Shown in pieces: positions 33,426 to 42,820 of a stretch of DNA of 64,000 nucleotides. The DNA is from Selenomonas bovis DSM 23594 (GTDB lineage Bacteria > Bacillota > Negativicutes > Selenomonadales > Selenomonadaceae). The notes under the pieces are model-generated. The model saw only the letters and a list, made by a program, of their open reading frames with translations. It did not search any database and was not told the DNA's origin. The stretch is taken from positions 1 through 64,000 of the forward strand of contig NZ_KB908384.1 in NCBI RefSeq assembly GCF_000381005.1. Direction: 5' to 3'. A program made the position numbers and the translations under genes. Within the stretch, counting starts at the first letter, position 1; every line of letters starts with the position of its first letter.

Positions 33426-34225
33426 ACGAGGAAGATCTGGAGTTTTCGCGCGCGGCGGTAGCGCTCCTGCGCGGCGTCGTCGAGCGGCGCGCGGATGAGG
33501 CGCTCTATCAGACGATATGCGCACAGGAGCAGGCGCTCAAGGAGTATTTCCATCGGCTCGGGCTCCTGCTCACGGTGGACGCAGCGGATGAGTACGCGTA
33601 CTTGCGCCAGGATGAGGCGTCCGGCGTGCCGCGGCTCATGGCGCGCACGCAGCTCAGCTATCCATTGAGCCTACTCCTGCTGCTCCTGCGGAAGCGGCTC
33701 GGCGAGTACGACGCGCTCGAGGGAGACAGCCGCCTCATCCTCTCGAGCGCGCAGATGGCGGAGATCCTCGCGCCGTTCTTCCCGCAGGTGACGGATCGGG
33801 TGCGGTTCCTCGCGCGCGTGCGCCAGCAGGCGGAGCGCGCGGCGTCGCTGGGCTTTTTGCACCGCCTCGCGGGCGAGGATGCCTATGAGGTGCTGCCGCT
33901 CCTGCGCAGCTTCGTTACGGGCGCGTGGCTCGAGGAGTTCTCCGAGCGGCTCGCGCAGTACCGCGCCTACGGCGCCGCGCAGCAAGAGATCGCGGCGGAG
34001 CCGTCAGAGGAGGCGGCTCTGTCGCTCGCGCCGGCAGAGGAGGCACCGGAAGAGACAGCGCTGCCGCGCACGTCGGCAGAAGAGAGGCCGGAGGAAACGG
34101 CGCAGCCGCATGCGCCGGAGCATACGCCGGAGGAAACGACGCTGCCGCTCATGACGGCAGGGAAGACGCGGCCGCGGGGGCTGAGAATCGCGGAGAAAGA
34201 GGAGGATGACGATGGACTTGTTTGA
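33422..34225 (+). CDS. jetB: JetB/MksE-like subunit (DUF4194) with a repetitive acidic tail
   Basis: A 267-residue DUF4194 protein, the MukE-like partner in the condensin. Residues 1-190 form the conserved winged-helix part (FSRAAVALLRGVVERRADEAL, YAYLRQDE, YPLSLLLLLLRKRLGEYD, LAEDAYEVLPLLRSF-like block). The rest is an odd low-complexity tail of repeated P-E-E-T units rich in Glu, Ala and Pro (about 195-255) that is not part of the domain. The start is GTG overlapping the jetA stop (GTGA), and the gene overlaps jetC by 20 bases, so all three are translationally coupled. Confidence 0.85.
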   Translation: MNEEDLEFSRAAVALLRGVVERRADEALYQTICAQEQALKEYFHRLGLLLTVDAADEYAYLRQDEASGVPRLMARTQLSYPLSLLLLLLRKRLGEYDALEGDSRLILSSAQMAEILAPFFPQVTDRVRFLARVRQQAERAASLGFLHRLAGEDAYEVLPLLRSFVTGAWLEEFSERLAQYRAYGAAQQEIAAEPSEEAALSLAPAEEAPEETALPRTSAEERPEETAQPHAPEHTPEETTLPLMTAGKTRPRGLRIAEKEEDDDGLV

Positions 34226-37200
34226 GGAGGCGGCGCGCCCGCCGCAGCTCGGGTTCCGCCTCGCGCGGCTCGAGGTCTACAACTGGGGCACGTTTGACGG
34301 CGAGGTCTGGTCGCTCGCGCCCGAGGGCGCGACGTCGCTGCTCACGGGCGATGTCGGCTCGGGCAAATCGACGCTCGTCGACGCCATCATCACGCTGCTC
34401 GTGCCGCCGCGCCGCATCACCTACAACAAGGCGGCGGACGCGAGTGCAAAGGAGCGCAGTCTGAGCTCCTACGTGCGCGGCTACTACGCGCACCATTCGA
34501 CGGCGGAGGGGACGAGCCGCCCCGAGGCGCTGCGCGACAAGCGGGAATACAGCGTGATCCTCGGCGTGTTCACCGACGAGAATTTCGGCCGCTCGGTCAC
34601 GCTCGCACAGGTTTTCTGGTACAAGTCGGAGAGTGCGGCGACGCCGTCGCGCCTCTATGTGCTCGCGGAAAAGCCGCTCTCCATCGCGGAGCGTTTCTCG
34701 CGCCTCGGCGGCGATATGCGCGCGTTCCGCAAGCGGCTCGAGGCGGACGATTTCATCCATACCTACGACGACTATCCGCTCTACGGTCGCGACTTCCGCA
34801 AGCTCTTCGGCATCCGGCAGGAGCAGGCGCTCGACCTCTTCCAGCAGACGATCTCTCTGAAGAAGGTGGACTCGCTCACGGAGTTCGTGCGCGCGAACAT
34901 GCTCGAGACGCCGGACGCCGAGGGCCTGCTCGCGGGGCTCCTGCACCAGTTCCGCGATCTCGAGGCGGCGCATGCCTCGGTCGTGCGGGCCAGGGAGCAG
35001 CAGCAGCTCCTCGTGCCGGTGCGCGAGACGGGTGCGCGCTACCGCAGGCTGCGCAGTGAGCGAGAGACGTACGAGCGCATGGGTGAGGTGCTGCCCGCCT
35101 GGCTCGCACGGCGCGATATCGCCGCGCTCGCGGCGCAAGCGGAGGCGGCGGAGCAGCAGCGGCAGACGCTCTCGGGTGAGATTGCCGCGCTCGCGGATGA
35201 GCGGCGGGCGGCGGAGCGCAGGCTAGCCGCCGTGCGCGCAGGCCTTGCGCAGCAGGGCGGCGCGCGTCTCGCGGCACTCGAGGGGCAGCTCGCAGCGCTC
35301 GAGGAAAAGCAGGAAGCCCGGCGCGCGGCCGCCGCGCGCTATGAGGAAAGCGCGGCGGTGCTGGGGCTTGCCGTGCCGGAGACGGCGGCGGCGTTCGCGG
35401 CGAACCGCGCGCAGGCGCAGGCGGCTGCGGCTGCTGCGGAGGAAGAACTCGAGCAGGCGGAGGAGGAGCTCGCGGACCAGCAGGGGAATCTCAAGGAGGT
35501 CGAGGCGCGTCTCGCGCGGCTCGATGAGGAGATTGCCTCGCTGGCCGCGCGCAAGTCGAGCATCCCCTCGGCTTTCGTGCGCCTGCGCGACGCGCTCGCG
35601 GAGGATCTCGGCCTCGCGGCGGCGGAGCTGCCGTTCGCGGGCGAGCTCATGGAGGTCCGCGCGGAGGAGTGCGCCTGGGAAGGGGCGCTCGAGCGTCTGC
35701 TGCACGGCTTCGCGCTCTCGTTGCTCGTGCCGGAGGCACACTACGGCGAGGTCGTCGGCTGGATGGAACAGCATCGCCTCGCCGTGCGCCTCGTCTATTA
35801 CCGCGCGGAGGACGCGCTGCCGCTCGCGGATTTCTCCGCGCTTTCGGAGGATGCTGCCTGCTGCAAGCTCGCCGTGCGGCAGGAGAGCCCGCTCGCGGGC
35901 TGGCTCACGCAGGAGCTCGCGCGGCGGTTCCGCCATACCTGCTGCGAGTCGCTGCGTGCGTTCCGCGCCGAGGACTATGCGCTCACGCGTGCGGGACAGG
36001 TGAAGACCGGCGGCCGCCGCCATGAGAAGGACGACCGCCGCGCCATCGACGACCGCCGCCAGTACGTCATGGGCTTCTCCAACCTGCGCAAGGTTGAGGC
36101 GCTTCGCCAGGAGGCCGCCGATCAGGCGCAGGAGCGCGAGGATTTAAAGGCGCTCCTGCGGCGCTGCAAGGCGCAGCGGAAAAAGGCACGCCAGTGCGGC
36201 GAGGCGGGCATGCGCCTCTCTGCAGCCGCTGCGTTCACGGCCATCGATACGGCCGATGTGGCGCGGGATATTCAGACGGCGCGCGCGGAGATCGCCGCGC
36301 TTCGGGCGGAGGATGACGCGGGTCAGAAGCTGCGCGGCGAGGAGCAGGAACTGCTCACGCGACTCAGCGGCCTGCGCCGCGCCATCGAGAGCAGGCAGCG
36401 CACGCTGAGTCGCTGCGAGCTCGTGCTCGAGCAGCTGCAGGCCGACCGCGCGGCCGACCAGGCGGAGCTCGCGCGCACGGACGCGCTGGCCCTCGCGAAG
36501 GCGGAGCCGTTGCTCACGGCACACGCAGCAGACGCCTGGGGCGGGCGCACGTTCGCACACGAGGAGCGGCAGTCCCTGCAGAATAGTTACCAGAACTGGC
36601 TCGGGGCGCGGCAACGCGAGACGGCGCGGGAGCTCGAGACGGAGACGAGCCGCCTCGCGGCAGCGATGGAGGCGTTTAACCGCTCGTTCCCCGCGCAGGC
36701 GCGCGATCTCCTGCCGCGCCCCGAGGCGCAGGCGGAGTACGAGGCGCTCCTCGAGGATCTCGAGCGCGACGGCCTGCCTCAGTACGAGCGGCGGTTCCGC
36801 GCGCTGCTCGAGGAGAACACCATCAACCAGATGGCGCTCTTCTACGCGAATCTCAAACTGCGCGCGCAGGAAATCAAGGAACGCATCGCGAGCATCAACG
36901 CCTCGCTCAAGGGCATCGACTACGACGCGGGCCGCTACATCGAGATTTCCTGCGTGCATACGCACGTGCGTGCGGTGCAGGAATTCCGCCGCGCGCTCGA
37001 CGCCTGCATGGCGGCGGCCGCCGATGCGCCGGACGGCTGCGGCGAGCAGCAGTACGCGCAGGTCGCGGCGCTCGCCTCGCGCCTGCGCGCCGACACCGAG
37101 GAGGACAAGCGCTGGCGGCGCGAGGTCGTCGACGTGCGCAACTGGTTCGACTTCGCGGCGGCCGAGTGCTGGCGCGAGACGGGTGAGGAGTACGAGCATT

Positions 37201-37562
37201 TCACCGACTCGGGCGGCAAGTCCGGCGGGCAGAAGGAAAAGCTCGCCTACACCATCCTCGCGGCGAGCATCGTCTATAACTTCGGCCTCGAGGGCAGCCA
37301 CGCGGGCGAGCAGTCACTGCGCTTCGCCGTCATCGACGAGGCGTTCCTCAAGAGCTCCGACGCCTCCGCGCGCTTCGGCCTCAAGCTCTTCCAGCAGCTC
37401 GACCTCCAGCTCCTCGTCGTCACCCCGCTGCTCAAGATCCCGACCATCGCCCCCTTCGTCCAGCACGTCGGCTTCGTCTGGCAGGACGACGTGCAGCACC
37501 GCTCGTATCTCCGGAACATCAGCATCGAGGAATTCACGGCGGAGCAGGAGGGGCAGCGCTGA
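34206..37562 (+). CDS. jetC: JetC/MksB-like SMC ATPase
   Basis: A 1118-residue SMC-like ATPase. The N-terminal head starts LGFRLARLEVYNWGTFDG with Walker A GDVGSGKSTL at about residues 48-57. Two long coiled-coil arms (about 270-480 and 640-930) flank a hinge region. The C-terminal head has the signature TDSGGKSGGQKEKLAY and Walker B RFAVIDEAFLKS. Together with JetA and JetB it forms a loop-extruding motor. In Wadjet systems a fourth protein, JetD, cleaves the looped plasmid; here the next gene downstream is an unrelated convergent gene. So the set is either an MksBEF-type chromosome organiser or a Wadjet that has lost its nuclease. Confidence 0.9.
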   Translation: MTMDLFEEAARPPQLGFRLARLEVYNWGTFDGEVWSLAPEGATSLLTGDVGSGKSTLVDAIITLLVPPRRITYNKAADASAKERSLSSYVRGYYAHHSTAEGTSRPEALRDKREYSVILGVFTDENFGRSVTLAQVFWYKSESAATPSRLYVLAEKPLSIAERFSRLGGDMRAFRKRLEADDFIHTYDDYPLYGRDFRKLFGIRQEQALDLFQQTISLKKVDSLTEFVRANMLETPDAEGLLAGLLHQFRDLEAAHASVVRAREQQQLLVPVRETGARYRRLRSERETYERMGEVLPAWLARRDIAALAAQAEAAEQQRQTLSGEIAALADERRAAERRLAAVRAGLAQQGGARLAALEGQLAALEEKQEARRAAAARYEESAAVLGLAVPETAAAFAANRAQAQAAAAAAEEELEQAEEELADQQGNLKEVEARLARLDEEIASLAARKSSIPSAFVRLRDALAEDLGLAAAELPFAGELMEVRAEECAWEGALERLLHGFALSLLVPEAHYGEVVGWMEQHRLAVRLVYYRAEDALPLADFSALSEDAACCKLAVRQESPLAGWLTQELARRFRHTCCESLRAFRAEDYALTRAGQVKTGGRRHEKDDRRAIDDRRQYVMGFSNLRKVEALRQEAADQAQEREDLKALLRRCKAQRKKARQCGEAGMRLSAAAAFTAIDTADVARDIQTARAEIAALRAEDDAGQKLRGEEQELLTRLSGLRRAIESRQRTLSRCELVLEQLQADRAADQAELARTDALALAKAEPLLTAHAADAWGGRTFAHEERQSLQNSYQNWLGARQRETARELETETSRLAAAMEAFNRSFPAQARDLLPRPEAQAEYEALLEDLERDGLPQYERRFRALLEENTINQMALFYANLKLRAQEIKERIASINASLKGIDYDAGRYIEISCVHTHVRAVQEFRRALDACMAAAADAPDGCGEQQYAQVAALASRLRADTEEDKRWRREVVDVRNWFDFAAAECWRETGEEYEHFTDSGGKSGGQKEKLAYTILAASIVYNFGLEGSHAGEQSLRFAVIDEAFLKSSDASARFGLKLFQQLDLQLLVVTPLLKIPTIAPFVQHVGFVWQDDVQHRSYLRNISIEEFTAEQEGQR

Positions 37563-37589
37563 CAACTGTTCTCGTTCGGCGATAGCAGG

Positions 37590-37633
37590 AAGAGCCTCCA
37601 TTGATAGGCTTTATCAATGGAGGCTCTTTTTCA
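37590..37633. terminator. Terminator of jetABC
   Basis: AGAGCCTCCATTGATA pairs with TTATCAATGGAGGCTC around a 4-base loop, followed by TTTTT. It reaches the last codon of the convergent gene, so it may serve both. Confidence 0.92.
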
Positions 37634-39430
37634 CGGTGCCAATGCAACCGATGCTTGCCCGCCCTGCGGCTCGGCAACCGCGGGCGGCGTGATGGCAAGC
37701 TTGCCGTGCTCGGTGCGGAAACGTTCCGGTCGGGCGTCATATTCCGGTCTGGCGATGTCGTTCTCCGGCAGCATGTGCCCTGTCTGGATGCCCATGAGTG
37801 AACATATGAGGTCATAGAGGAGATCGTTCGTGAAATAGGCGCTGCGGTGCGAGGCGAGCGTGGCCCATTGATCCTGGTGAGCGCTGCGGAAGGCCGGCGA
37901 AGCGAGGATGTAGAAAGGGATATAGGTCATTTCCGGGAGATAGCTATTGCTGTCGTGCATTATCCCATGGTCGATGCCCTCGCTGTGGTCAGAGAGATAA
38001 ATCAGGCATTGGAAGTTGGGAAACCAGCGGACGCTCTCGTAAATCTGGTTCATGATTTTGTCATTGTAGGCGACAGTATTGTCATATTGGTCTGTGATAG
38101 TTGCGGTGCCGAAGGGGTGAAAGTCTTCGGGGTATCTGCAAGGATAGGGATTATGAGAGCCGTTCAGATGAAGGATCAGCAATGTTCTGTCTGTCGAGGC
38201 GATAGGGATGGATTTTAGTTCCTTTACGATATCGCCGTCTTCCACACGGAAATTTAACCGTTCCTGCCCCCGGTTGGAAAACTGCTGGGGATGAAGCCAG
38301 AGCGCATCATCGCATTCATCTTCGATTGCAGTGACTGCGGTTGAGTACAGGCCAAATTTTCCTTGGTTGCTACGCATGATGGTGCGGATTCCCGCGGCCC
38401 GCGCCGTCTCTGGGAGGGTAGCCGCATCCTGCAGGGACAGGTCCATGTACTGGTTTTTTTCCGTAAGGGCATAGGAGAGCGCTTGGACTGTGCTCACATA
38501 ATTAGCATACGCGTTGGTGAAAAGAAGGCAATCGTCGTCCGCTGCCTTGGCGCGCAGCCAAGGTGTAGTATCGCGTTCGTAGCCGTAGGCAGACATGTGA
38601 AGCCGGTTCTCTGACTCGCCGATGACGAGGACGAAGAGGCCGGGACGAGTCTCCTGACTGAGCTCTTTCAGGCGCGCCTGCCGCGTCGGCGCTGCCTGCA
38701 GAAAAGTTTCTTGTGTCTTGAGCGCTTCAGAGGTGTCGTTTACGACAGTTACATAGAGGTTGTTCGAGGTGTGAGGCAGGAGGACACAGACGAGCAGTAA
38801 GTATAATGCGGTATAGCGTCTCTTTGGGGGGGGACATGTGTCAGCGCAGTTGCGGGAAAACCAGGAGGCTGTGGCGTAGAGGAGGCAGAGGAGGACGACG
38901 AGAAGACCGGAATGCAGCGGCGTCAGGGTGTCCTTGAGGTATTGCAGGGCTTCTACGGGATATGTCTGGAGAATCACCAATACCGTATCGGCACTCAGGA
39001 GCGCGTGGGTGTGCAGTCCGTATGCCCAGAAGAGTAGTGGTGGGAAGAAGAAGAGTACTGCTGCCGTGAAGCGTACGAGGCATAGCAGGAGGTTCCGGCC
39101 GCAACTGGCCAAAAGTTGCAGAAGGCAAAGGACGAGGGAGGAGAGTAGCATGCTGAAGGCAAGTGTGATGAGGGAGAGCTCTATGGGGAATGCCTGCGTG
39201 CGTGCCGTCAGCATGGGCAGCAGGAGCACAGAGGCATAGAACGCGGTGCCGACGAGCCAGCGCTGCAGGAAGGCGCGTGTGGGGAAGAGCATATAGCCTA
39301 CGATGCCTCCGATGCCTCCGATGCAAAGAGTGAGGCAGGGAATCGAAAAGGAAGGGAGCAGCCACAGGCTGAGAAAGCATAGGATCAGGCAGAGCTCTAG
39401 ACAGCGGAATGTTTTTTTGCGAATGATCAT
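37631..39430 (-). CDS. Phosphoethanolamine transferase-like membrane sulfatase-fold protein
   Basis: A 599-residue protein of the EptA/CptA/OpgE family. Five membrane helices occupy about residues 10-220; the periplasmic catalytic domain follows. Catalytic landmarks are VLVIGESENRLHMSAYGYERDTTPW, seen as GESENR and YGYERDTTPW, the presumed nucleophile Thr in ANYVSTVQALSY, HLNGSHNPY and YLSDHSEGI for metal binding. These enzymes transfer phosphoethanolamine from lipid to lipid A, LPS core or glucans, fitting an outer membrane. The gene is visibly less GC-rich than its neighbours, a sign of recent acquisition. The exact acceptor cannot be read from sequence. Confidence 0.82.
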   Translation of the reverse strand: MIIRKKTFRCLELCLILCFLSLWLLPSFSIPCLTLCIGGIGGIVGYMLFPTRAFLQRWLVGTAFYASVLLLPMLTARTQAFPIELSLITLAFSMLLSSLVLCLLQLLASCGRNLLLCLVRFTAAVLFFFPPLLFWAYGLHTHALLSADTVLVILQTYPVEALQYLKDTLTPLHSGLLVVLLCLLYATASWFSRNCADTCPPPKRRYTALYLLLVCVLLPHTSNNLYVTVVNDTSEALKTQETFLQAAPTRQARLKELSQETRPGLFVLVIGESENRLHMSAYGYERDTTPWLRAKAADDDCLLFTNAYANYVSTVQALSYALTEKNQYMDLSLQDAATLPETARAAGIRTIMRSNQGKFGLYSTAVTAIEDECDDALWLHPQQFSNRGQERLNFRVEDGDIVKELKSIPIASTDRTLLILHLNGSHNPYPCRYPEDFHPFGTATITDQYDNTVAYNDKIMNQIYESVRWFPNFQCLIYLSDHSEGIDHGIMHDSNSYLPEMTYIPFYILASPAFRSAHQDQWATLASHRSAYFTNDLLYDLICSLMGIQTGHMLPENDIARPEYDARPERFRTEHGKLAITPPAVAEPQGGQASVALAP

Positions 39431-39585
39431 GAGGACCTCCCGGAGAGATAGCGTGCAACTTTGCAGGTTGCGTTTTCAAGGCGGGGAAACGAGGATACAT
39501 ATACTGATTCTAATAAGAAAATAATTAAAAGTCAAGGAGTCCGATCAAGTGAAGCGAGGAGCGTGCGTCGGCGCGCTGCTCTGGT

Positions 39586-40476
39586 TCAGCCGCGGCAGCG
39601 GATGAGTTCCTCGGAGAGGCGGCGGTATTTCCCGCCGTAGATGCTTTCTTTCGCCCAGAGGAAGTCGAAGTCATGCCGGATGGGGAAGCCCGGGAGCGGG
39701 AGATCCCGCAGGACGCCGCGCGCGATGCCGTCCTGCGCCGCGATGCGGTAGAGGAAGGAGATGCCGCAGTCCTCCTCGAGGAGGGAGAGGATGGAGTGCA
39801 TGTTGCCGATCTCGAGGAAGTGGCGGAAGTCCTCCACGCGCAGGCCCGCGAGCGCGAGGCTGCGCGTGAGGATCTCGCGCGTACCGGAGCCCTGTTCCCG
39901 CACGAGCAGGCGCTCGGCGAGGAGGTCGGAGAAGGCGCGCGGCGCGCCGTCTGGGAACTGGTGCGCGGCGGCGCAGACGCCGATGAAGTCCTCGCGGCCG
40001 AAGCGCAGGTGGGCGTAGCGCTCCTTCGGGTAGTAGCCCTCGACGAGTGCGAGCTGGATGCGGCCGGCGTCGAGCAGGTGCAGGAGCTGCTGCGTGTTGG
40101 CGAAGCGCAGGTGGATGTTGAGTTCCGGGTGCGCGGCGAGGAGGCGGGCGAGCGGCTGGACGATGGCGTATTCGCCGATGGTCATCGTGACGCCGAGCGA
40201 GAGCTCCTCGATGCCCGCGGGGAGGCTCGAGAGCTCGGCTCGGAGGGCGCGCTCGTCGTTTTCGAGCGCGGTGAGGCGGCGGCGCAGGATCTCGCCGGCG
40301 CGCGTGAGCGTGAGCTGCTTGCCCTCATAGAGGAAGAGGCGGACGCGGTAGGCGGCCTCGAGGCAGCGGATGTGCTGGGAGACGGCGGGCTGGGTGATGT
40401 TGAGGCGATGCGCGGCCTGGGTGTAGTTCATCGTTTCGCAGACGGTCAGGAAGGTCCTGACGCGGTAGTCGAGCAT
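39586..40476 (-). CDS. LysR-family transcriptional regulator
   Basis: A 296-residue LysR-type regulator with the N-terminal helix-turn-helix YRVRTFLTVCETMNYTQAAH and TQPAVSQHIRCLEA, and an effector domain from about residue 92 (LSLGVTMTIGEYAIVQPLARLL). The domain resembles the CysB/CbbR-like group, but the inducer is unknown. The ATG at 40476 follows AAAGGAACG; the longer open frame upstream lacks homology. No divergent partner suggests its target: nfo starts 322 bases away on the other strand. Confidence 0.88.
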   Translation of the reverse strand: MLDYRVRTFLTVCETMNYTQAAHRLNITQPAVSQHIRCLEAAYRVRLFLYEGKQLTLTRAGEILRRRLTALENDERALRAELSSLPAGIEELSLGVTMTIGEYAIVQPLARLLAAHPELNIHLRFANTQQLLHLLDAGRIQLALVEGYYPKERYAHLRFGREDFIGVCAAAHQFPDGAPRAFSDLLAERLLVREQGSGTREILTRSLALAGLRVEDFRHFLEIGNMHSILSLLEEDCGISFLYRIAAQDGIARGVLRDLPLPGFPIRHDFDFLWAKESIYGGKYRRLSEELIRCRG

Positions 40477-40798
40477 GGCGGTCACGTTCCTTTCGGGAAT
40501 CTTGTGCGGGAACTGCGGCTGGAAAGAGGCATGCCTGTTGGCGGGGGCGTTCTTCCAGGCTGTTGTTTCCATCCTAGCACGGCGCAGGCGGCGCGGCAAG
40601 CGGACGGTGCGAGGCGGTGCAGATTCTCGCCTGCAAGAAACGGCAAATCCTGTGGATTGCCTGCATGCAAGCGGCGGTGCGCGGATTTTCCCGCCGCCGT
40701 CTTGTTGCCGCGTGCGGTTGGTGGTAGGATAGGGGAGGTATGGCCCGCGGCGCTTGTTTTGCCGTGGGCGGAGCGCAGGCTTGCGGGGAGGAGACAGG

Positions 40799-41698
40799 AT
40801 GGAGACATTTTACATCGGGGCGCATGTGTCGTCCGCGAAGGGCTATGAGGCGATGGGGCGCGAGGCGGTCGCGCTCGGCGCGAATACGCTCGCGTTTTTC
40901 ACGCGCAATCCGCGCGGCGGCCGCGCGAAGGCGCTCGCTGCGGAGGATGTGGCGGCGTTTCGCGCGCTTGCGCGCGCGCAGGGCTTCGGGCCAATCGTCG
41001 CGCACGCGCCGTATACGCTGAACGCCTGCGCGGCGAAGGAGTCGCTGCGGACGTTCGCGCGGGAGACGCTCGCGGATGATCTCGCGCGTCTCGAGGCGAC
41101 GCCGGGGAATCTCTACAATTTCCATCCGGGCAGCCATGTAGGGCAGGGCGCGGCGCGCGGCATCGAGCTCATCGCGGCGGCGCTCAACGCGGTGCTCCGC
41201 TCGGAACAGCATACGACGGTGCTGCTCGAGACGATGGCGGGCAAGGGCACGGAGGTCGGACGGAGCTTCGAGGAGCTCGCGGCCATCCTCGCGCGCGTCG
41301 AGCGCAGGGAGAAGATGGGCGTCTGTCTCGATACCTGCCATGTCTGGGACGCGGGCTACGATATCGCGGGCGATCTCGACGGCGTGCTCGCCGAGTTCGA
41401 CGCGGTCATCGGGCTCGGGCGGCTGCGCGCCATTCATCTCAACGACAGCCTGAACGAACGCGGCGCGCGCAAGGACCGCCACGCGCGTATCGGCGAGGGC
41501 TGCATCGGCCTCGCGGCGCTCACGCGCGTCGTGAATCATCCGCGGCTGCGCGGCCTGCCGTTCATCCTCGAGACGCCGAACGACCACGCGGGCTACGCGC
41601 GAGAGATCGCGCTGCTGCGCGCGGCGCGGCAGACATCAGGCGAGGCGCACTCAGCATGCGCCGCAGAAGTTGCAGGAAAGGAAGGGAGCGCAGTATGA
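40799..41698 (+). CDS. nfo: Endonuclease IV (apurinic/apyrimidinic)
   Basis: A 299-residue tri-zinc AP endonuclease of base-excision repair. It has the TIM-barrel start [16 protein letters not shown], zinc ligands in [70 protein letters not shown] and FILETPND. It is somewhat longer than Escherichia coli Nfo through a short C-terminal tail. The start at 40799 follows GGGGAGGAGAC. It overlaps the next gene by 4 bases. Confidence 0.94.
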   Translation: METFYIGAHVSSAKGYEAMGREAVALGANTLAFFTRNPRGGRAKALAAEDVAAFRALARAQGFGPIVAHAPYTLNACAAKESLRTFARETLADDLARLEATPGNLYNFHPGSHVGQGAARGIELIAAALNAVLRSEQHTTVLLETMAGKGTEVGRSFEELAAILARVERREKMGVCLDTCHVWDAGYDIAGDLDGVLAEFDAVIGLGRLRAIHLNDSLNERGARKDRHARIGEGCIGLAALTRVVNHPRLRGLPFILETPNDHAGYAREIALLRAARQTSGEAHSACAAEVAGKEGSAV

Positions 41699-42591
41699 TG
41701 GGGAAACGATGGTTGGCCGGGCTGCTCTTTGGCGTGCTGCTCGTAGCGGCGGCAGGCTGCGGAGCACCTGCGGGCGCGGGAGACGACACGGGAGACGGCG
41801 CAGCGCAGGAGGACGCAGAGCGCGCGGCGGCAGAGGAGCCCGCGCGCGTGCTGGCGGCGGATGATCTCTCGAATCTGCAGCTTGCGGCGCCTGACGTGCC
41901 GGTCTATGACACGCATACGCTCGCAGAGCGGCAGGCGCAGGGCCTCGCGGTGACGCTGCCGGAGCTCGCGCCGTACCGCGAGGGCAAGGTCGCGTATCTG
42001 ACGTTCGACGACGGCCCCGATGACAAGAATACGCCGGCGGTGCTCGATGTGCTCAAGGAGGCGGGCATCAAGGCGACGTTCTACGTCACGGGCGCGCAGG
42101 CGAAGGCGCATCCCGAGGTCCTGCGGCGCATCTACGATGATGGCCACGCGATCGGCAACCACAGCTACGACCACCGCTATGAGAAACTCTATCCGTCGGT
42201 GGACGGGTTTTTCCGCGAGATGGCGCAGACGGATGAGATCATCTATGAGATCCTCGGCGTGCGCCCGCTCATCCTGCGTGCGCCGGGCGGGCGCATCGGC
42301 CATTTCACAGCCGCCTACGCGCCCGCGCTCAAGGTGCACGGCTACGTCGAGCACGACTGGAACGTGAGCTCGGCGGACGCCGCGCCCGGCCATCCCGTCG
42401 CGCAGGATTTCATCGACAACATCGCGGGCGAGACGGAGGGCGAGGCGACGGCGCACACGGCCATCATCCTCATGCATTCCTCCGAAGGACACGAGGAGAC
42501 GGTCAAGGCGCTGCCCGAGATCATCCGTCTCCTCAGGGAAAAGGGCTATGTGTTCGGCGTCGTGACGCCGATGACGCCGCAGCCTTGGTGA
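41695..42591 (+). CDS. Polysaccharide deacetylase lipoprotein (NodB domain)
   Basis: A 298-residue CE4 deacetylase anchored by a lipobox (LVAAAGC, near residue 20). After a spacer of about 75 residues the NodB domain begins [12 protein letters not shown] with the catalytic Asp105 and metal-binding Asp106; the metal histidines are H156 and H160 (GNHSYDH). Later motifs are [11 protein letters not shown] and [13 protein letters not shown]. Likely substrates are acetylated sugars of peptidoglycan or exopolysaccharide in the envelope. Start ATG at 41695 overlaps the nfo stop codon; a second ATG follows directly. Confidence 0.9.
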   Translation: MMGKRWLAGLLFGVLLVAAAGCGAPAGAGDDTGDGAAQEDAERAAAEEPARVLAADDLSNLQLAAPDVPVYDTHTLAERQAQGLAVTLPELAPYREGKVAYLTFDDGPDDKNTPAVLDVLKEAGIKATFYVTGAQAKAHPEVLRRIYDDGHAIGNHSYDHRYEKLYPSVDGFFREMAQTDEIIYEILGVRPLILRAPGGRIGHFTAAYAPALKVHGYVEHDWNVSSADAAPGHPVAQDFIDNIAGETEGEATAHTAIILMHSSEGHEETVKALPEIIRLLREKGYVFGVVTPMTPQPW

Positions 42592-42618
42592 GCCGCGGAA
42601 GCGCGCGGCGCATGATAT

Positions 42619-42659
42619 CCGCTCGGCGGGAATCTCCCTGCCGAGTGGATTTTCTTTTT
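42619..42659 (+). terminator. Terminator of nfo and the deacetylase
   Basis: CCGCTCGGCGGG pairs with CCCTGCCGAGTGG around AATCT, followed by ATTTTCTTTTT. Confidence 0.85.
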
Positions 42660-42708
42660 CCTCGGGCGGATTTTTATAGTATAATGGATGCGTATGCTTG
42701 ATTTTGTG

Positions 42709-42743
42709 TAAGGAACTGCTGATGAAATGAGGTGCCCTGGAGC
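42709..42743 (+). repeat. REP-like motif copy, extended subtype
   Basis: TAAGGAACTGCTGATGAAAT then GAGGTGCCCTGGAGC. It matches the copy at 29109 over its full length. A TATAAT at 42680-42685 lies just upstream, so the copy falls in the 5' leader of iorA. Confidence 0.6.
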
Positions 42744-42820
42744 CGCGCGTCTGCGCGGCTGGGGCGCGAGGCGCGGCAGGAAAGCCGCGCGCAGCGGTTC
42801 CGTGTAGGGGAGACAGGAGA

